Positions 31,948-40,499 of a DNA stretch of 64,000 bases are shown piece after piece. Origin of the DNA: an uncultured Dehalococcoidia bacterium. Its GTDB lineage: Bacteria > Chloroflexota > Dehalococcoidia > Lucifugimonadales > UBA3495. The position numbers were made by a program, and so were the translations under genes. The stretch covers positions 137,029-201,028 of the forward strand of contig OX638345.1 of the NCBI GenBank assembly GCA_951813535.1. Direction: 5' to 3'. How positions within the stretch are numbered: position 1 is the first letter of the stretch; the number at the start of each line of letters is the position of its first letter. The notes beneath the pieces are model-generated. The model saw only the letters and a list, made by a program, of their open reading frames with translations, ran no database searches and was not told the origin of the DNA.

Positions 31948-32727
31948 CTACTCCTCCGCGTCAAATCGCGGCGCGCGCTTTTCCAGGAACGCGGTCATCG
32001 CCTCATGGGGGTACGGCGTGGCGAACCCCAGGGCAAAGGCCTTGATGGTGTACTCCGCTGACTCCGCCTCGCCCAGCTCCAGCCACTTGCCGACGATGTC
32101 CTTCTGCGACGCCAGCACCGGTCGGGCCATCCCCAGGAACTCCCGCGCCGTTGCCATCGCCGTTTCGTGTACAAGTTCGTGATCAACCACCTCATCGACC
32201 AGGCCGATGCGATGCGCCTCGGCGGCGTCCACGATCTCGCCAGTGAGCAGCATCTTCCGCGCCCGGCCCAGGCCCACCGTCGGCGGCAGCAGCGACGCCT
32301 CGATCACCGAGGGCAGGCCCACCCGCACCTCCGGCAGCCCGAAGATGGCGTCATCCGACGCGATGCGGATGTCGGCGGCCAGCGCCAACTCCAGCGCGCC
32401 ACCCAGACACGGCCCTTGTATCGCGGCGACCACGGGAACCGGCACGTCCACCAGGATGCGCGCCGCCCGGTGCAGACTGCGGATGAACTGCTCCGCCGTC
32501 AGCGGCGTCAAATCCTTCATCTCGCGCAGGTCCACGCCGGCGGAAAACGCCCGCTCACCGGCACCGCGCAGGATGATGGCCCGCACCGCCGTATCGTTGC
32601 CGCACTCATCGAACCGCTCCCGCAACTCCCGGAACACGTCGGGCCCCAGCAGGTTCAGGTGCGTGCGCCCCGCGATGGACAGCGTGGCGATGCCGTCCCG
32701 TCGCTCTACGGTTGTTCCACCGGGCAT
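31948..32727 (-). CDS. Enoyl-CoA hydratase/isomerase (crotonase) family protein
   Basis: A 259-residue crotonase-fold protein. Oxyanion-hole segments are AFSAGVDLREM (about 60-70) and GPCLGGALELALAADIRIASDDAIFGLPEVRVGL (about 103-136). The Glu within LPEVRVGL matches one catalytic position; the second Glu is less clear. ATG 32727 lies one base after the hydrolase stop (TGACATG), which favours coupling; a GTG at 32736 is the alternative. It acts on acyl-CoA esters, perhaps with the adjacent hydrolase in ring- or chain-cleavage. Confidence 0.87.
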   Translation of the reverse strand: MPGGTTVERRDGIATLSIAGRTHLNLLGPDVFRELRERFDECGNDTAVRAIILRGAGERAFSAGVDLREMKDLTPLTAEQFIRSLHRAARILVDVPVPVVAAIQGPCLGGALELALAADIRIASDDAIFGLPEVRVGLPSVIEASLLPPTVGLGRARKMLLTGEIVDAAEAHRIGLVDEVVDHELVHETAMATAREFLGMARPVLASQKDIVGKWLELGEAESAEYTIKAFALGFATPYPHEAMTAFLEKRAPRFDAEE

Positions 32728-32728
32728 G

Positions 32729-33544
32729 TCAGTCACCGACCGCAGCGGCCACCGGCTCCGGCGCAGCCACCGCCGCCTCGATGAACCGCAGCACCTCGAA
32801 GTTGAAGATGTCCGGCTTCTCGAAGTAGACCGAGTGGCCGGCCTCCGGCACCCGCAGCAGCCGCGACCCGGGGATGGCCCGCGCCCCGGCCTCGATCACC
32901 TGCGGCGGCGAAATCTGGTCGTCCTCGCCCACGAAAAACAGCGTCGGAACCTTCAGGTTCGCCAGTTGATCAGCGCTGGGTCCGGCCACCATGCCGCCCG
33001 GCGGCGTGTGACGCGGCGGGTTGGTGCGCGACACCTGGAGGTACAGGTTGGCCAGGTTGGGGTTACGCTGCACGAACAGGGGCGCCACCGCCCGGTAGCC
33101 GATATCGCCGCTGGCGGCGGGGTTGGACGCCTGCTGCTCCGCCCAGATGCGCTGCTGTTCCAGCACCTCGGCCACGTTCATCCCGCCCACCGTGTCGGCC
33201 ATCACCAGGCTCTTCACCCGGTGCGGATATGCCACGGCAAACCCCAGCATCGTCCGGCCGCCCATGGACTGCGCCACCAGGTGCGCCGACTCGATCTCCA
33301 GGTGATCCAGCAAACCGCGCAGGTCGTCGACGAAGGAGTTGGCGCCCGGCCCGTTGGGCACATCGTACGAGTGGCCGAACCCCCGGTGGTCGAAGGTGAC
33401 GCACCGGTACCGCTGGGAGAAGAAGGGTATCTGCTGCCACCAGCTCAGCAGGTTGCCGCCGGCGCCGTGGGCGAACACGATGGCCTCGCCCTCGCCGTAG
33501 CTCTGGTAGTGCAGGTCAATTCCGTTGATTAGCGCGCTGCTCAC
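32729..33544 (-). CDS. Alpha/beta hydrolase
   Basis: A 271-residue alpha/beta-fold hydrolase. HGAGGNLLSWW (about 26-36) is the oxyanion HGxxG segment, AQSMGGRTM (about 91-99) carries the nucleophile Ser, VGEDDQISPP the acid Asp and AGHSVYFEKP the catalytic His. It resembles enol-lactone or meta-cleavage hydrolases of aromatic degradation, but the substrate is not proven. The start is probably GTG 33544 with AGAGGTG upstream. It is the first gene of the operon with the crotonase and nitroreductase. Confidence 0.88.
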   Translation of the reverse strand: MSSALINGIDLHYQSYGEGEAIVFAHGAGGNLLSWWQQIPFFSQRYRCVTFDHRGFGHSYDVPNGPGANSFVDDLRGLLDHLEIESAHLVAQSMGGRTMLGFAVAYPHRVKSLVMADTVGGMNVAEVLEQQRIWAEQQASNPAASGDIGYRAVAPLFVQRNPNLANLYLQVSRTNPPRHTPPGGMVAGPSADQLANLKVPTLFFVGEDDQISPPQVIEAGARAIPGSRLLRVPEAGHSVYFEKPDIFNFEVLRFIEAAVAAPEPVAAAVGD

Positions 33545-33639
33545 GTTACACCTCTGCGTGGAGTCGATATGGGTTGAGGACGTAGTTCACTCGTCCCCCA
33601 AGTTTGGCACCGTCGGCTCAGGGTGGCAATCCCGCTGGG

Positions 33640-33809
33640 TTTCTCATGAGTACCCACTTTCGTAAATCGTCAGAATCAGGATTTTCAAGATTGGAGGATT
33701 ATCAGGATTCAGACCGTTCTGTGATGTAGATCTCCCAATCCTGCCAAATCATAGAATCCCGCAAATCCTGCTTCTGACGCTTCCCCGCCCCAGACCGGGT
33801 ACGCGTGAA
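33640..33809. mobile_element. MITE-like element, copy D
   Basis: The left end TTTCTCATGAGTACCCACTTT and the right end GACCGGGTACGCGTGAA are inverted partners; the inner GTCAGAATCAGGATTTTC (about 33669) faces AATCCTGCTTCTGAC (about 33763-33778). Size and order match copies A and B. The 7-bp repeat CGCTGGG flanks it (33633-33639 and 33810-33816), a possible target duplication. A GGTGGCAATCCCG scrap to the left belongs to the TCATTGCGAG family. Confidence 0.8.
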
Positions 33810-33967
33810 CGCTGGGATCCGTTGACCGAATCCTGCCGGCCAGCACAATGGCAGTTCGTGATATTCGTCATCATCCTATATGCCTTGTGAGCATATTTGC
33901 AAAAGGCGTAAAATGTGCGCCGTTGCGCAACGGCAATCGTCGCGTTGCGCCCTTTTGATTTATCGCG

Positions 33968-35323
33968 ATGAGCAGCAACGCTTCGCCTTCCGCCGGGCGC
34001 CGGTTCGGTTTTCTGCCGTCCAACATTTACTACGGCTGGTACATCGTCGTCATCACTGGCTTCGTGATGACCGTCGCCACGGTGCCCTTGTTCCATGCGA
34101 TGACGCTGTGGAATCCGGCGCTGGAAGCCCATTTCGGTTGGAAACGGGGCGCCCTGTCCATGGCCATGGCCTTGACGCGGATTGAAGGCGGGTTGATGGG
34201 CCCCATCGAAGGCTATCTCACCGACAAGCTGGGCGGTCGGAAGATGGTGTTAATCGGGTTCATCATCCTGGGCTTCGGTTTCCTGGCTTTTTCCCAGATC
34301 GGCGCCGGATTCTGGCCAGTTTCGCCTCTTTACACCTTCTACTTCGCCTTCATGCTAATGGCCCTGGGGCAGGGCATGGGTAGTTGGGTGCCCATGATGA
34401 CCACTATCAACAACTGGTTCTCCCGGCGTATGGCAACCGCCATGGCTTGGGCCAACTGGATCAGCCGCGGCGGAGCACTGATCGTGGTGCCCCTCATCGG
34501 ATTGGGCATCAATAGTCCCATCGGATGGCAGGGTACTGCGATGGTGGTCGCCGTAGTGGTGTTCGGCTCCGCCGTTCCGCTCTCCCTGGTAATTCGCAAC
34601 AAACCGGAGGACATGGGCCTGCAAATGGACGGCGATGCGGAGCCAGCCGGCCGTGCGCGTGGCGGTCAGCGCGGCCCGTCCGCGCCGCAGGGTTTGACGG
34701 CCCAGCAAGCGGTACGCACCGCGGCGTTCTGGCTCATCGCCGTAGGACACGGCCTGACCAGCATGATAATCCTGGCCATTATGACCCACCTGGGCCTGTT
34801 TTTGAACGACGCCGGGTTCGGGGGACATATCGCGCCGGTGGTCACCACCTATACCTTCGTCGCCATGTGGGCGCAGCTCCTTGGCGGGTACATGGGCGAC
34901 CGGTTCCCCAAGCGCGTCAGCATTTTTGTCTTCACCACCATTCAGGCCGGCGCCGTGGTGCTTCTAACCTTCAGCACCGACCTCTGGATGTTCTACGCCT
35001 TTGCCGTCACTTTTGGTCTGGGCTTCGGCGGACGCAACCCGCTGACCACCTCCATCCGAGGCGAGTACTTTGGTCGGGGCAATTTTGGCAAGATCCTGGG
35101 CATCAGCACCATTCCCATGAATATCCTGCTGCTGGGGGCCGGCCCCTTCGCCGGCTACATGTACGACTGGCAGGGGTCCTACACCATCGCCTTCCTGGTG
35201 CTGTCGGGGTTCAACTTCCTGGGAGGCATCTGCTTCCTCTTTGCCAAGCGCCCCCAAATCCCGACCGCTCCCGCCGCCTCGCCCAGAGTCCCCGCGCCCG
35301 CGCCCGCCGCCGGCGACTCGTAA
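33968..35323 (+). CDS. Major facilitator superfamily transporter (oxalate/formate-antiporter-like)
   Basis: A 451-residue membrane protein with about 12 spanning helices in two halves. The first helix begins YYGWYIVVITGFVMTVATVPLFHAM, followed by GYLTDKLGGRKMVLIGFIILGFG (the MFS A-motif type loop, about residues 78-100) and FALMALGQGMGSWVPMMTTINNWFSRRMATAMAWANWISRGG. A long central loop (about 220-245, RARGGQRGPSAPQG) separates the halves. It probably carries organic anions. There is no clear ribosome site before ATG 33968. A good terminator follows. Confidence 0.87.
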   Translation: MSSNASPSAGRRFGFLPSNIYYGWYIVVITGFVMTVATVPLFHAMTLWNPALEAHFGWKRGALSMAMALTRIEGGLMGPIEGYLTDKLGGRKMVLIGFIILGFGFLAFSQIGAGFWPVSPLYTFYFAFMLMALGQGMGSWVPMMTTINNWFSRRMATAMAWANWISRGGALIVVPLIGLGINSPIGWQGTAMVVAVVVFGSAVPLSLVIRNKPEDMGLQMDGDAEPAGRARGGQRGPSAPQGLTAQQAVRTAAFWLIAVGHGLTSMIILAIMTHLGLFLNDAGFGGHIAPVVTTYTFVAMWAQLLGGYMGDRFPKRVSIFVFTTIQAGAVVLLTFSTDLWMFYAFAVTFGLGFGGRNPLTTSIRGEYFGRGNFGKILGISTIPMNILLLGAGPFAGYMYDWQGSYTIAFLVLSGFNFLGGICFLFAKRPQIPTAPAASPRVPAPAPAAGDS

Positions 35324-35367
35324 GTCGCAACCCGCGCGCAGCGGTTGAGCGTGCCGTGCAAAAGATT

Positions 35368-35400
35368 GAGGGCGGGTTCGGAACCCGCCCTCGTTGCTTA
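35368..35400 (+). terminator. Terminator between MFS and cyclophilin genes
   Basis: GAGGGCGGGTTC (35368-35379) pairs exactly with GAACCCGCCCTC (35381-35392) around one base, followed by GTTGCTT. It can serve both convergent genes. Confidence 0.8.
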
Positions 35401-35419
35401 ACGTGAGTGCCGTCGCCGG

Positions 35420-35956
35420 TCAGCCCAGGTCGGTCTCGGTGATCTCGATGTTCTGGATCGCCAGACGCTCCGTGGGCTGGGAGCTCTCGCCGCTGCGGCT
35501 CTGCTGCACCGGCGAGGTGGCCAGCGCTTCCAGCACGTCGTCGCCCTCGGTCAGCATCCCGAAGATGGTGTAGTTGGGCGGCAGCCCCGCGTTCGCGCCG
35601 TGGACGATGAACCACTGGCTGCCGTTGGTGTTCGGGCCGGCGTTGGCCATGGCCAGGGTTCCCCGCGTGTAGGAGCGCGTCACTTCCTCGTCGCGAAAGC
35701 GGTAGCCCGGCCCGCCCGTGCCGTCGCCGCGCGGGCACCCACCCTGGATCATGAACCCGTTGATGACCCGGTGGAACTGGTTGTCTTCGTAAAATCCGTC
35801 CCGCGCCAGGAAGACGAAGTTGTTGACGGCTCTCGGAGCAACCTCCGACAGCAGCTCAATAGTCATGTCGCCCTTGTCAGTCTTGATGACGGCGTGGTAC
35901 CGCTTGGTCCCTTCAATGACCAGGCCGGGCGAGTTCTCATATTGCTTGGGGGGCAT
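35420..35956 (-). CDS. Cyclophilin-type peptidyl-prolyl isomerase
   Basis: A 178-residue protein. The cyclophilin core is complete: IKTDKGDMTIELLSEVAPRAVNNFVFLARDGFYEDNQFHRVINGFMIQGGCPRGDGTGGPGYRF (about 24-88), with the catalytic Arg in FHRV, then LAMANAGPNTNGSQWFIVHG and YTIFGMLTEGDDVLEAL. It catalyses proline cis-trans isomerisation. No signal peptide, so cytoplasmic. AGGAG precedes ATG 35956. It diverges from the asparaginase-like gene. Confidence 0.92.
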   Translation of the reverse strand: MPPKQYENSPGLVIEGTKRYHAVIKTDKGDMTIELLSEVAPRAVNNFVFLARDGFYEDNQFHRVINGFMIQGGCPRGDGTGGPGYRFRDEEVTRSYTRGTLAMANAGPNTNGSQWFIVHGANAGLPPNYTIFGMLTEGDDVLEALATSPVQQSRSGESSQPTERLAIQNIEITETDLG

Positions 35957-36098
35957 CGAATGTCTCCTGATGTTCGTGGAACGGATAAGTCCCGCCGATT
36001 ATACCCTACCGTCAGGCGCGACCTCCGGCGTTGCTATAATCCGGGCCGACCACGAACCATCAGGCGATCCTGCGGATCGCCGCCTTAAGGAGCCACCC

Positions 36099-37100
36099 AT
36101 GCCCAATCCCACCGTCCATATCATCGCCACCGGCGGCAGCATCGCCGGCGTCGGTCCCGACCGCATGGACTACACCCTGTACCCCGAGATCGGCGACCAT
36201 CTCACCATCGACCAGAACCTGGCCCGCGTCCCGGAGATCGGCGACCACTTCAACATCATCGCCGAGGACATGGTCAGCGTCGGCAGCACCGCCATCGGGC
36301 CCGCCAACTGGATCGCCTTGGCCGAGCGCATTCACGCCATCGACCGCGACGAGCCCGACACCGCCGGCATCGTCATCACCCACGGCACCGCCACCCTGGA
36401 GGAGACCGCCTACTTCCTGCACCTGACCGTCAAGACCGAGCGGCCCGTCGTCATCACCGGCGCCATGCGTCCGCCCACGGCGATCAGCACCGACGCCGAC
36501 CTCAACCTGCTGGACGCCGTGCGCATCGCCGCCACGCCCGAGGCCGCCGGCATGGGCGTGCTCACCGTGCTCAATAATGAGATCCACTGCGCCCGCGAGG
36601 TCTACAAAGCCAACACCCTGCGCGTGGAGACTTTCAGGGCCAACGAGCTGGGCTTCCTGGGCTACGCCGACTCCGACCATCAGGTCGTCTTCTACCGTCG
36701 TCCCGTCCGCAAGCACACCACCGAAACGCCCTTCCGAGTGGACGGCATGAGCGACCTGCCCCGGGTGGACATCGTGCATGCCTACGCCGGCGCCGACGGC
36801 ATGCTCATCGACGCGGTGCGCGCCCACGGATCGGCGGGCCTGGTGTTGGCGGGATTCGGCGCGGGAACCTTCCCGCCGGCGGTCATCTCGGCAGCCGAGG
36901 CCGCCGTGGCCGGCGGCATGCCCGTCGTCCTCGCCAGCCGCTCCATCGCCGGCCGCGTGGTGATGACACCGCGCAAGGACGAACAGGGCTTCATCGTCTC
37001 CGACAACCTCATGCCCCAGAAGGCCCGCATACTTTTGATGCTCGGCCTCACCGTGACCGACGACCGAGACGTATTGCAGGAGATGTTCTATGAGTACTGA
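36099..37100 (+). CDS. L-asparaginase-family protein with Asp-to-Ala change in the second catalytic motif
   Basis: A 333-residue type I/II asparaginase fold. IIATGGSIAG (8-17) holds the nucleophile Thr11. The second motif, normally GTDTxEET, reads G96-T97-A98-T-L-E-E-T, so the conserved Asp that binds the substrate amino group is Ala (codon GCC). GAMRPP, VLNNEIHCAREVYKANT with the conserved Lys, and AGFGAGTFPPAVI are normal. It may act on an amide without a free alpha-amino group, or be weak on asparagine. AAGGAG precedes the ATG, and a TATAAT -10 lies at 36035-36040. Confidence 0.87.
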   Translation: MPNPTVHIIATGGSIAGVGPDRMDYTLYPEIGDHLTIDQNLARVPEIGDHFNIIAEDMVSVGSTAIGPANWIALAERIHAIDRDEPDTAGIVITHGTATLEETAYFLHLTVKTERPVVITGAMRPPTAISTDADLNLLDAVRIAATPEAAGMGVLTVLNNEIHCAREVYKANTLRVETFRANELGFLGYADSDHQVVFYRRPVRKHTTETPFRVDGMSDLPRVDIVHAYAGADGMLIDAVRAHGSAGLVLAGFGAGTFPPAVISAAEAAVAGGMPVVLASRSIAGRVVMTPRKDEQGFIVSDNLMPQKARILLMLGLTVTDDRDVLQEMFYEY

Positions 37101-37274
37101 ACTTGTCCGCCGTTCCGCATCCGCGCTTAAGATTCAACCCCGTTCAGGCGGGGGGGCTGACAGGGGTATGCAAGGGGTTTTGCAGCAATCGTCTCCGCCG
37201 GTCAACGCAGTGTCGGAACACCATAGTGTAGAATGTCCGCCGCAGGATTAGGCCCAACCGGGTAAGGGTGCGAC

Positions 37275-38018
37275 ATGACCACCGCCGACACTTCCGCTAG
37301 TACGACCCAGGCCCGGAAGCCCTTCGGCTTCCCGGACCCGCCGGAAGACCCGGAAGACAAGATGACCAACTTCCACCAGATGGCTGTCACCGGCAACCTG
37401 CATCATCTGGTACATCATCTGGGCAACCCGGAGACCACCCTGGCGGTGGGCGAGAAATACCTGGCCCTGACGCCCACGCGCAGCCTGGCCGGAGTGCGCT
37501 ATCCCGACCTGCTGGTGGCCTTCGGGGTGGACCCGGGGGCCTACTACGCCAGCAACGCCTACGTCATCGCGGAGCAGGGGAAGCCGCCGGACTTCGTGCT
37601 GGAGGTGGCGTCCCGCAGCAGCGGCAGGCTCGACACCGTGGACAAGCGGCGGGACTACGCCGCCCTGCTCATCCCGGAATACTGGCGGTTTGACGAAACG
37701 GGGCGGTTTCACGGGGTCAAGCTGGCTGGCGACCGCCTGGTGGACGGGGAGTACATCGCCATCGAGATCGAAGAGTTGCCCGACGGGAGCTGGCAGGGAT
37801 ACAGCGGGGCGCTGAACCTGAACGTGCGCTGGGAACCGGCGGCGTTTCCGCCGTACCGGTATGGTCCGGCGCAGGGACTGCCCCGGGGTTTGCTGGGCTG
37901 GTACGATCCGGCCACGGGCTTGCCCATCGCCAGCTTTGAGAGCGAGCGGGAGCGGGCCGCCGCCGCCGAAGCCCGCGTGCGCGAGCTGGAAGAGCGGCTC
38001 CGCAACCAGAGCCCCTAG
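37275..38018 (+). CDS. Uma2-family (DUF820) putative restriction-endonuclease-fold protein
   Basis: A 247-residue protein. The Uma2 core is visible: RYPDLLVAFG (Asp, about residue 78), DFVLEVASRSSGRLDTVDKRRDYAALLIPEYWRFDETGR (about 103-141) giving the D-ExxS/K arrangement and the typical KRRDYAALxIPEYW motif. The C-terminal 30 residues form a coiled coil (ESERERAAAAEARVRELEERL). Family members are PD-(D/E)xK nuclease relatives of unknown target, abundant in Cyanobacteria and Chloroflexi. It is followed directly by a binding-protein pseudogene. Confidence 0.87.
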   Translation: MTTADTSASTTQARKPFGFPDPPEDPEDKMTNFHQMAVTGNLHHLVHHLGNPETTLAVGEKYLALTPTRSLAGVRYPDLLVAFGVDPGAYYASNAYVIAEQGKPPDFVLEVASRSSGRLDTVDKRRDYAALLIPEYWRFDETGRFHGVKLAGDRLVDGEYIAIEIEELPDGSWQGYSGALNLNVRWEPAAFPPYRYGPAQGLPRGLLGWYDPATGLPIASFESERERAAAAEARVRELEERLRNQSP

Positions 38019-38040
38019 CTAAACCAAATAAGCAAGTTGC

Positions 38041-38912
38041 AAGGAAGAAGAGCAGGTATTCGCCCTGATCGGCGCCGTCGGCACTCCCACCTCCCGGGCG
38101 GTGTCCCCGCTGGCCCACGCGGAAGGAGTGCCCTTCGTCGCCCCCTTCACCGGCGCTCAACTTTTGCGCGAACCCGGGCTGACCAACGTGCTCAACCTGC
38201 GTGCCTCTTATCACCAGGAAACCGACCGGATATTGGAATACCTTCAAGGCCAGGGCATCACCCGCGTTGCCGTGCTTTACCAAAACGATTCGTACGGCCT
38301 GGATGGTCTCACCGGCGTAAAGCAGCAGGTGGCCGCCCGGAACATGCAGTTGGTGGAGTCTTGGTATTACCGGCGCAACTCCGAGGCTGTGAAGTCAGCG
38401 GTGTTCCGTATCGCGGAAGCGGACCCGGCGCCCCAGGCGGTGATCATCATCGGCGCCTCCGATCCCGCGGCCTAGGCAATCAAAATGCTGCGCGAGAAGC
38501 TGGGTTCCGATACGATCTTCATGAACGTGTCTTTCGTGGGCAGCAATGCCCTGGCGACCCCGCTCGGCGCTGCCGGGCAAGGCGTTTTCGTGACGCAGGT
38601 GGCGCCTCTGCCAACCGATGCTAACGACCCGCTCGGTGCCAGATATCAAACGGCCCTGAATGTGCGCGACCCCAACGTGGTACCCGGGTTCATCTCACTG
38701 GAGGGCTACCTGGCCGGACGCCTGGCCATCGAGGGCCTCCAGCGTTGCGGCGAGGACCCACCCGGCAATGTTTCCTGAACGCGGTCCAGACCGCCGGGAC
38801 ATTCAACTTGGACGGCTTCTAGTTGATGTTCGGCGCCACTGACAACCAGGGATCCGACGCGGTGTTCCTGACTCAAATCGATGCGAACGGCAACTACCAA
38901 CTGGTTCCGTGA
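38041..38912 (+). pseudogene. Decayed branched-chain amino acid-type (LivK-like) ABC binding protein
   Basis: The reading frame without a start gives FALIGAVGTPTSRAVSPLAHAEGVPFVAPFTGAQLL, YHQETDRILEYLQGQGITRVAVLYQNDSYGLDGLTG and SVFVGS-type text of a type-1 periplasmic binding protein (Peripla_BP_6). An in-frame TAG interrupts it at 38473-38475; a frameshift follows near 38740-38766, another TAG at 38820-38822, and the natural end at 38910-38912. The first 100 or so residues, including the signal peptide, are absent, with an in-frame TAA at 38029. It is therefore truncated and broken at least three times. A terminator still follows at 38990. Confidence 0.88.
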
Positions 38913-38989
38913 CCGCGCAGGTTCACCCTGACGCGGGTTTTCGCGCCTCTCCGATGATCGGTTGAGTGCGGAACCGCCGTGACCGAGCC

Positions 38990-39027
38990 AACGCCCGCGG
39001 CCATCGATTGGCTGCGGGCGTTTTCTT
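38990..39027 (+). terminator. Terminator downstream of the pseudogene
   Basis: AACGCCCGCGGCCA (38990-39003) pairs with TGGCTGCGGGCGTT (39009-39022) apart from one G-T, with a 5-base loop, followed by TTCTT. Confidence 0.8.
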
Positions 39028-39137
39028 CCGCCGCATTGCTGCGCTTTCCCGCCCCTCGTCAGCGCCGGGCGCCAAGGTTAACGTCGTGTATAATGCGCCA
39101 AATCCCGCCCCTGGCCACCATCTGAGGAGCGCAATAC

Positions 39138-40481
39138 ATGGCACAGGCAGCCGGCGTCAGCCCCTCTCAATCCACGACGCAGGATGCGCCGCCCCGCACC
39201 AAGGGCTCGGTGATGGCGACCACGCTGGTGGGCGCTCACGCCTTCGAGCACCTGTACGCCCACAGCATCCCGATCATTATCCTGGCCATCATCACCGAGT
39301 TCGAGCTGGGCGCCCTCAGCGTCGGCGCGGTGGTTGCCATCCGCTCCATCTTCGGCGGCATCACCAGCACCGCCGGCGGTTTCCTCGTCGACCTGTTCCA
39401 CCACCGGGTGGCCTGGGTGCTGGCCATCAGCACGCTGATGATCGGCACGGGCTACTTGCTCATGTCCATCGCCCCGTCCTACGCCCTGATCCTGTGCGCC
39501 CTGGCGCTTGGATCCATGGGCAGCGCGTTGTGGCACCCGCCGGCCCTGGGCCTGCTCGCCCGGCGCTTCCCCGAGCGGCGCGGCCTGTTCATATCCATGC
39601 ACCGCTCCACCGGCAGTGTCGGCGACGTCATCGGCCCGCTGGCCGCCGGCGCGCTCATCGCCGGCGCCCTGACCTGGAGCGGCGGCGTTGGCGACGCCGA
39701 GGTCGCAGTGTCGTGGCCCTTGCCCTGGGGCACCGTGGACTGGCGTTACATCCTCGGGTTCAGCACTCCGGTGATGTTCATCGCCACGGTGGTCATCTTC
39801 ATCCTGCTGCGCAACGCCGGCAGCGAGCGGCCCGTCAACGTGGACATCGGCGCCCGCGTCCGCACCAACTGGGCCGGTATGAAGGACGCCTTCCGCGGCA
39901 CCGGCATGTGGGCCATCTTCACCGTCTCCGCCGTGCGCGGCATGGCCGACCGGTCCCTCGTGTTCCTGGTCCCCCTGTATTTGATCCACCTGGGCGTCGG
40001 CGAATTCCAGGCCGCCGTCCACGTCATGCTGATGGTGCTCCCCGGCATCCTCTTCGGCCCGATAATCGGCTCACTGTCCGACCGCATCGGCCGTCGCCCC
40101 CTGATCATCTTCATCATGGGCGTCACCACGATGCTCACCATCGCCATCATCATGGTCAGCGGCGAGGGCTACAGCCCGTGGATCACCATCTTCGTCGCCA
40201 TCTACGGGATGATGAACTTCTCGGTCAACAACCTGACCCAGGCGGCCGCCGCCGACATCGCCGCCGGCCGTCGGTTGGAATCCAGCTTCCTCGGCCTCAT
40301 GTGGGGCAACAACACCCTGTTCGGGGCCATCGCCGCCTTCATGATATTCGGCCCGGTGGAATGGTTCGACTGGCAGTACGGTTTCTTCATTGCCGCCGCC
40401 ATCTACTTCGCGGGCTTCCTCGTCTCGCTGATGATCCCGGGCAAGCCGCGCGAACCCGAGGCCGTACCGTCGCCGGCCTAG
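39138..40481 (+). CDS. MFS transporter, first of a tandem pair
   Basis: A 447-residue, 12-helix transporter with a polar N-terminus of 25 residues. Marks are GAHAFEHLYAHSIPIIILAI, GGFLVDLFHHRVAWVLAIS, ALWHPPALGLLARRFPERRGLFISMHRSTGSVGDVIGP (about 135-170) and GSLSDRIGRRPLIIFIMGVTTML (A-motif of the second half, about 310-335). The layout resembles the FsmR (fosmidomycin-resistance-like) group. The next gene is a close paralogue, colinear throughout. AGGAG lies before ATG 39138, with TATAAT at 39089-39094. The substrate is unknown. Confidence 0.87.
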   Translation: MAQAAGVSPSQSTTQDAPPRTKGSVMATTLVGAHAFEHLYAHSIPIIILAIITEFELGALSVGAVVAIRSIFGGITSTAGGFLVDLFHHRVAWVLAISTLMIGTGYLLMSIAPSYALILCALALGSMGSALWHPPALGLLARRFPERRGLFISMHRSTGSVGDVIGPLAAGALIAGALTWSGGVGDAEVAVSWPLPWGTVDWRYILGFSTPVMFIATVVIFILLRNAGSERPVNVDIGARVRTNWAGMKDAFRGTGMWAIFTVSAVRGMADRSLVFLVPLYLIHLGVGEFQAAVHVMLMVLPGILFGPIIGSLSDRIGRRPLIIFIMGVTTMLTIAIIMVSGEGYSPWITIFVAIYGMMNFSVNNLTQAAAADIAAGRRLESSFLGLMWGNNTLFGAIAAFMIFGPVEWFDWQYGFFIAAAIYFAGFLVSLMIPGKPREPEAVPSPA

Positions 40482-40499
40482 CCGCAGGGTAAATTCGGA

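Noticed and set aside
38473-38475. TAG read as an amino acid (recoding) in the LivK-type gene
   Set aside because: A frameshift, a second TAG and a missing 5' part in the same gene make decay the simpler explanation.
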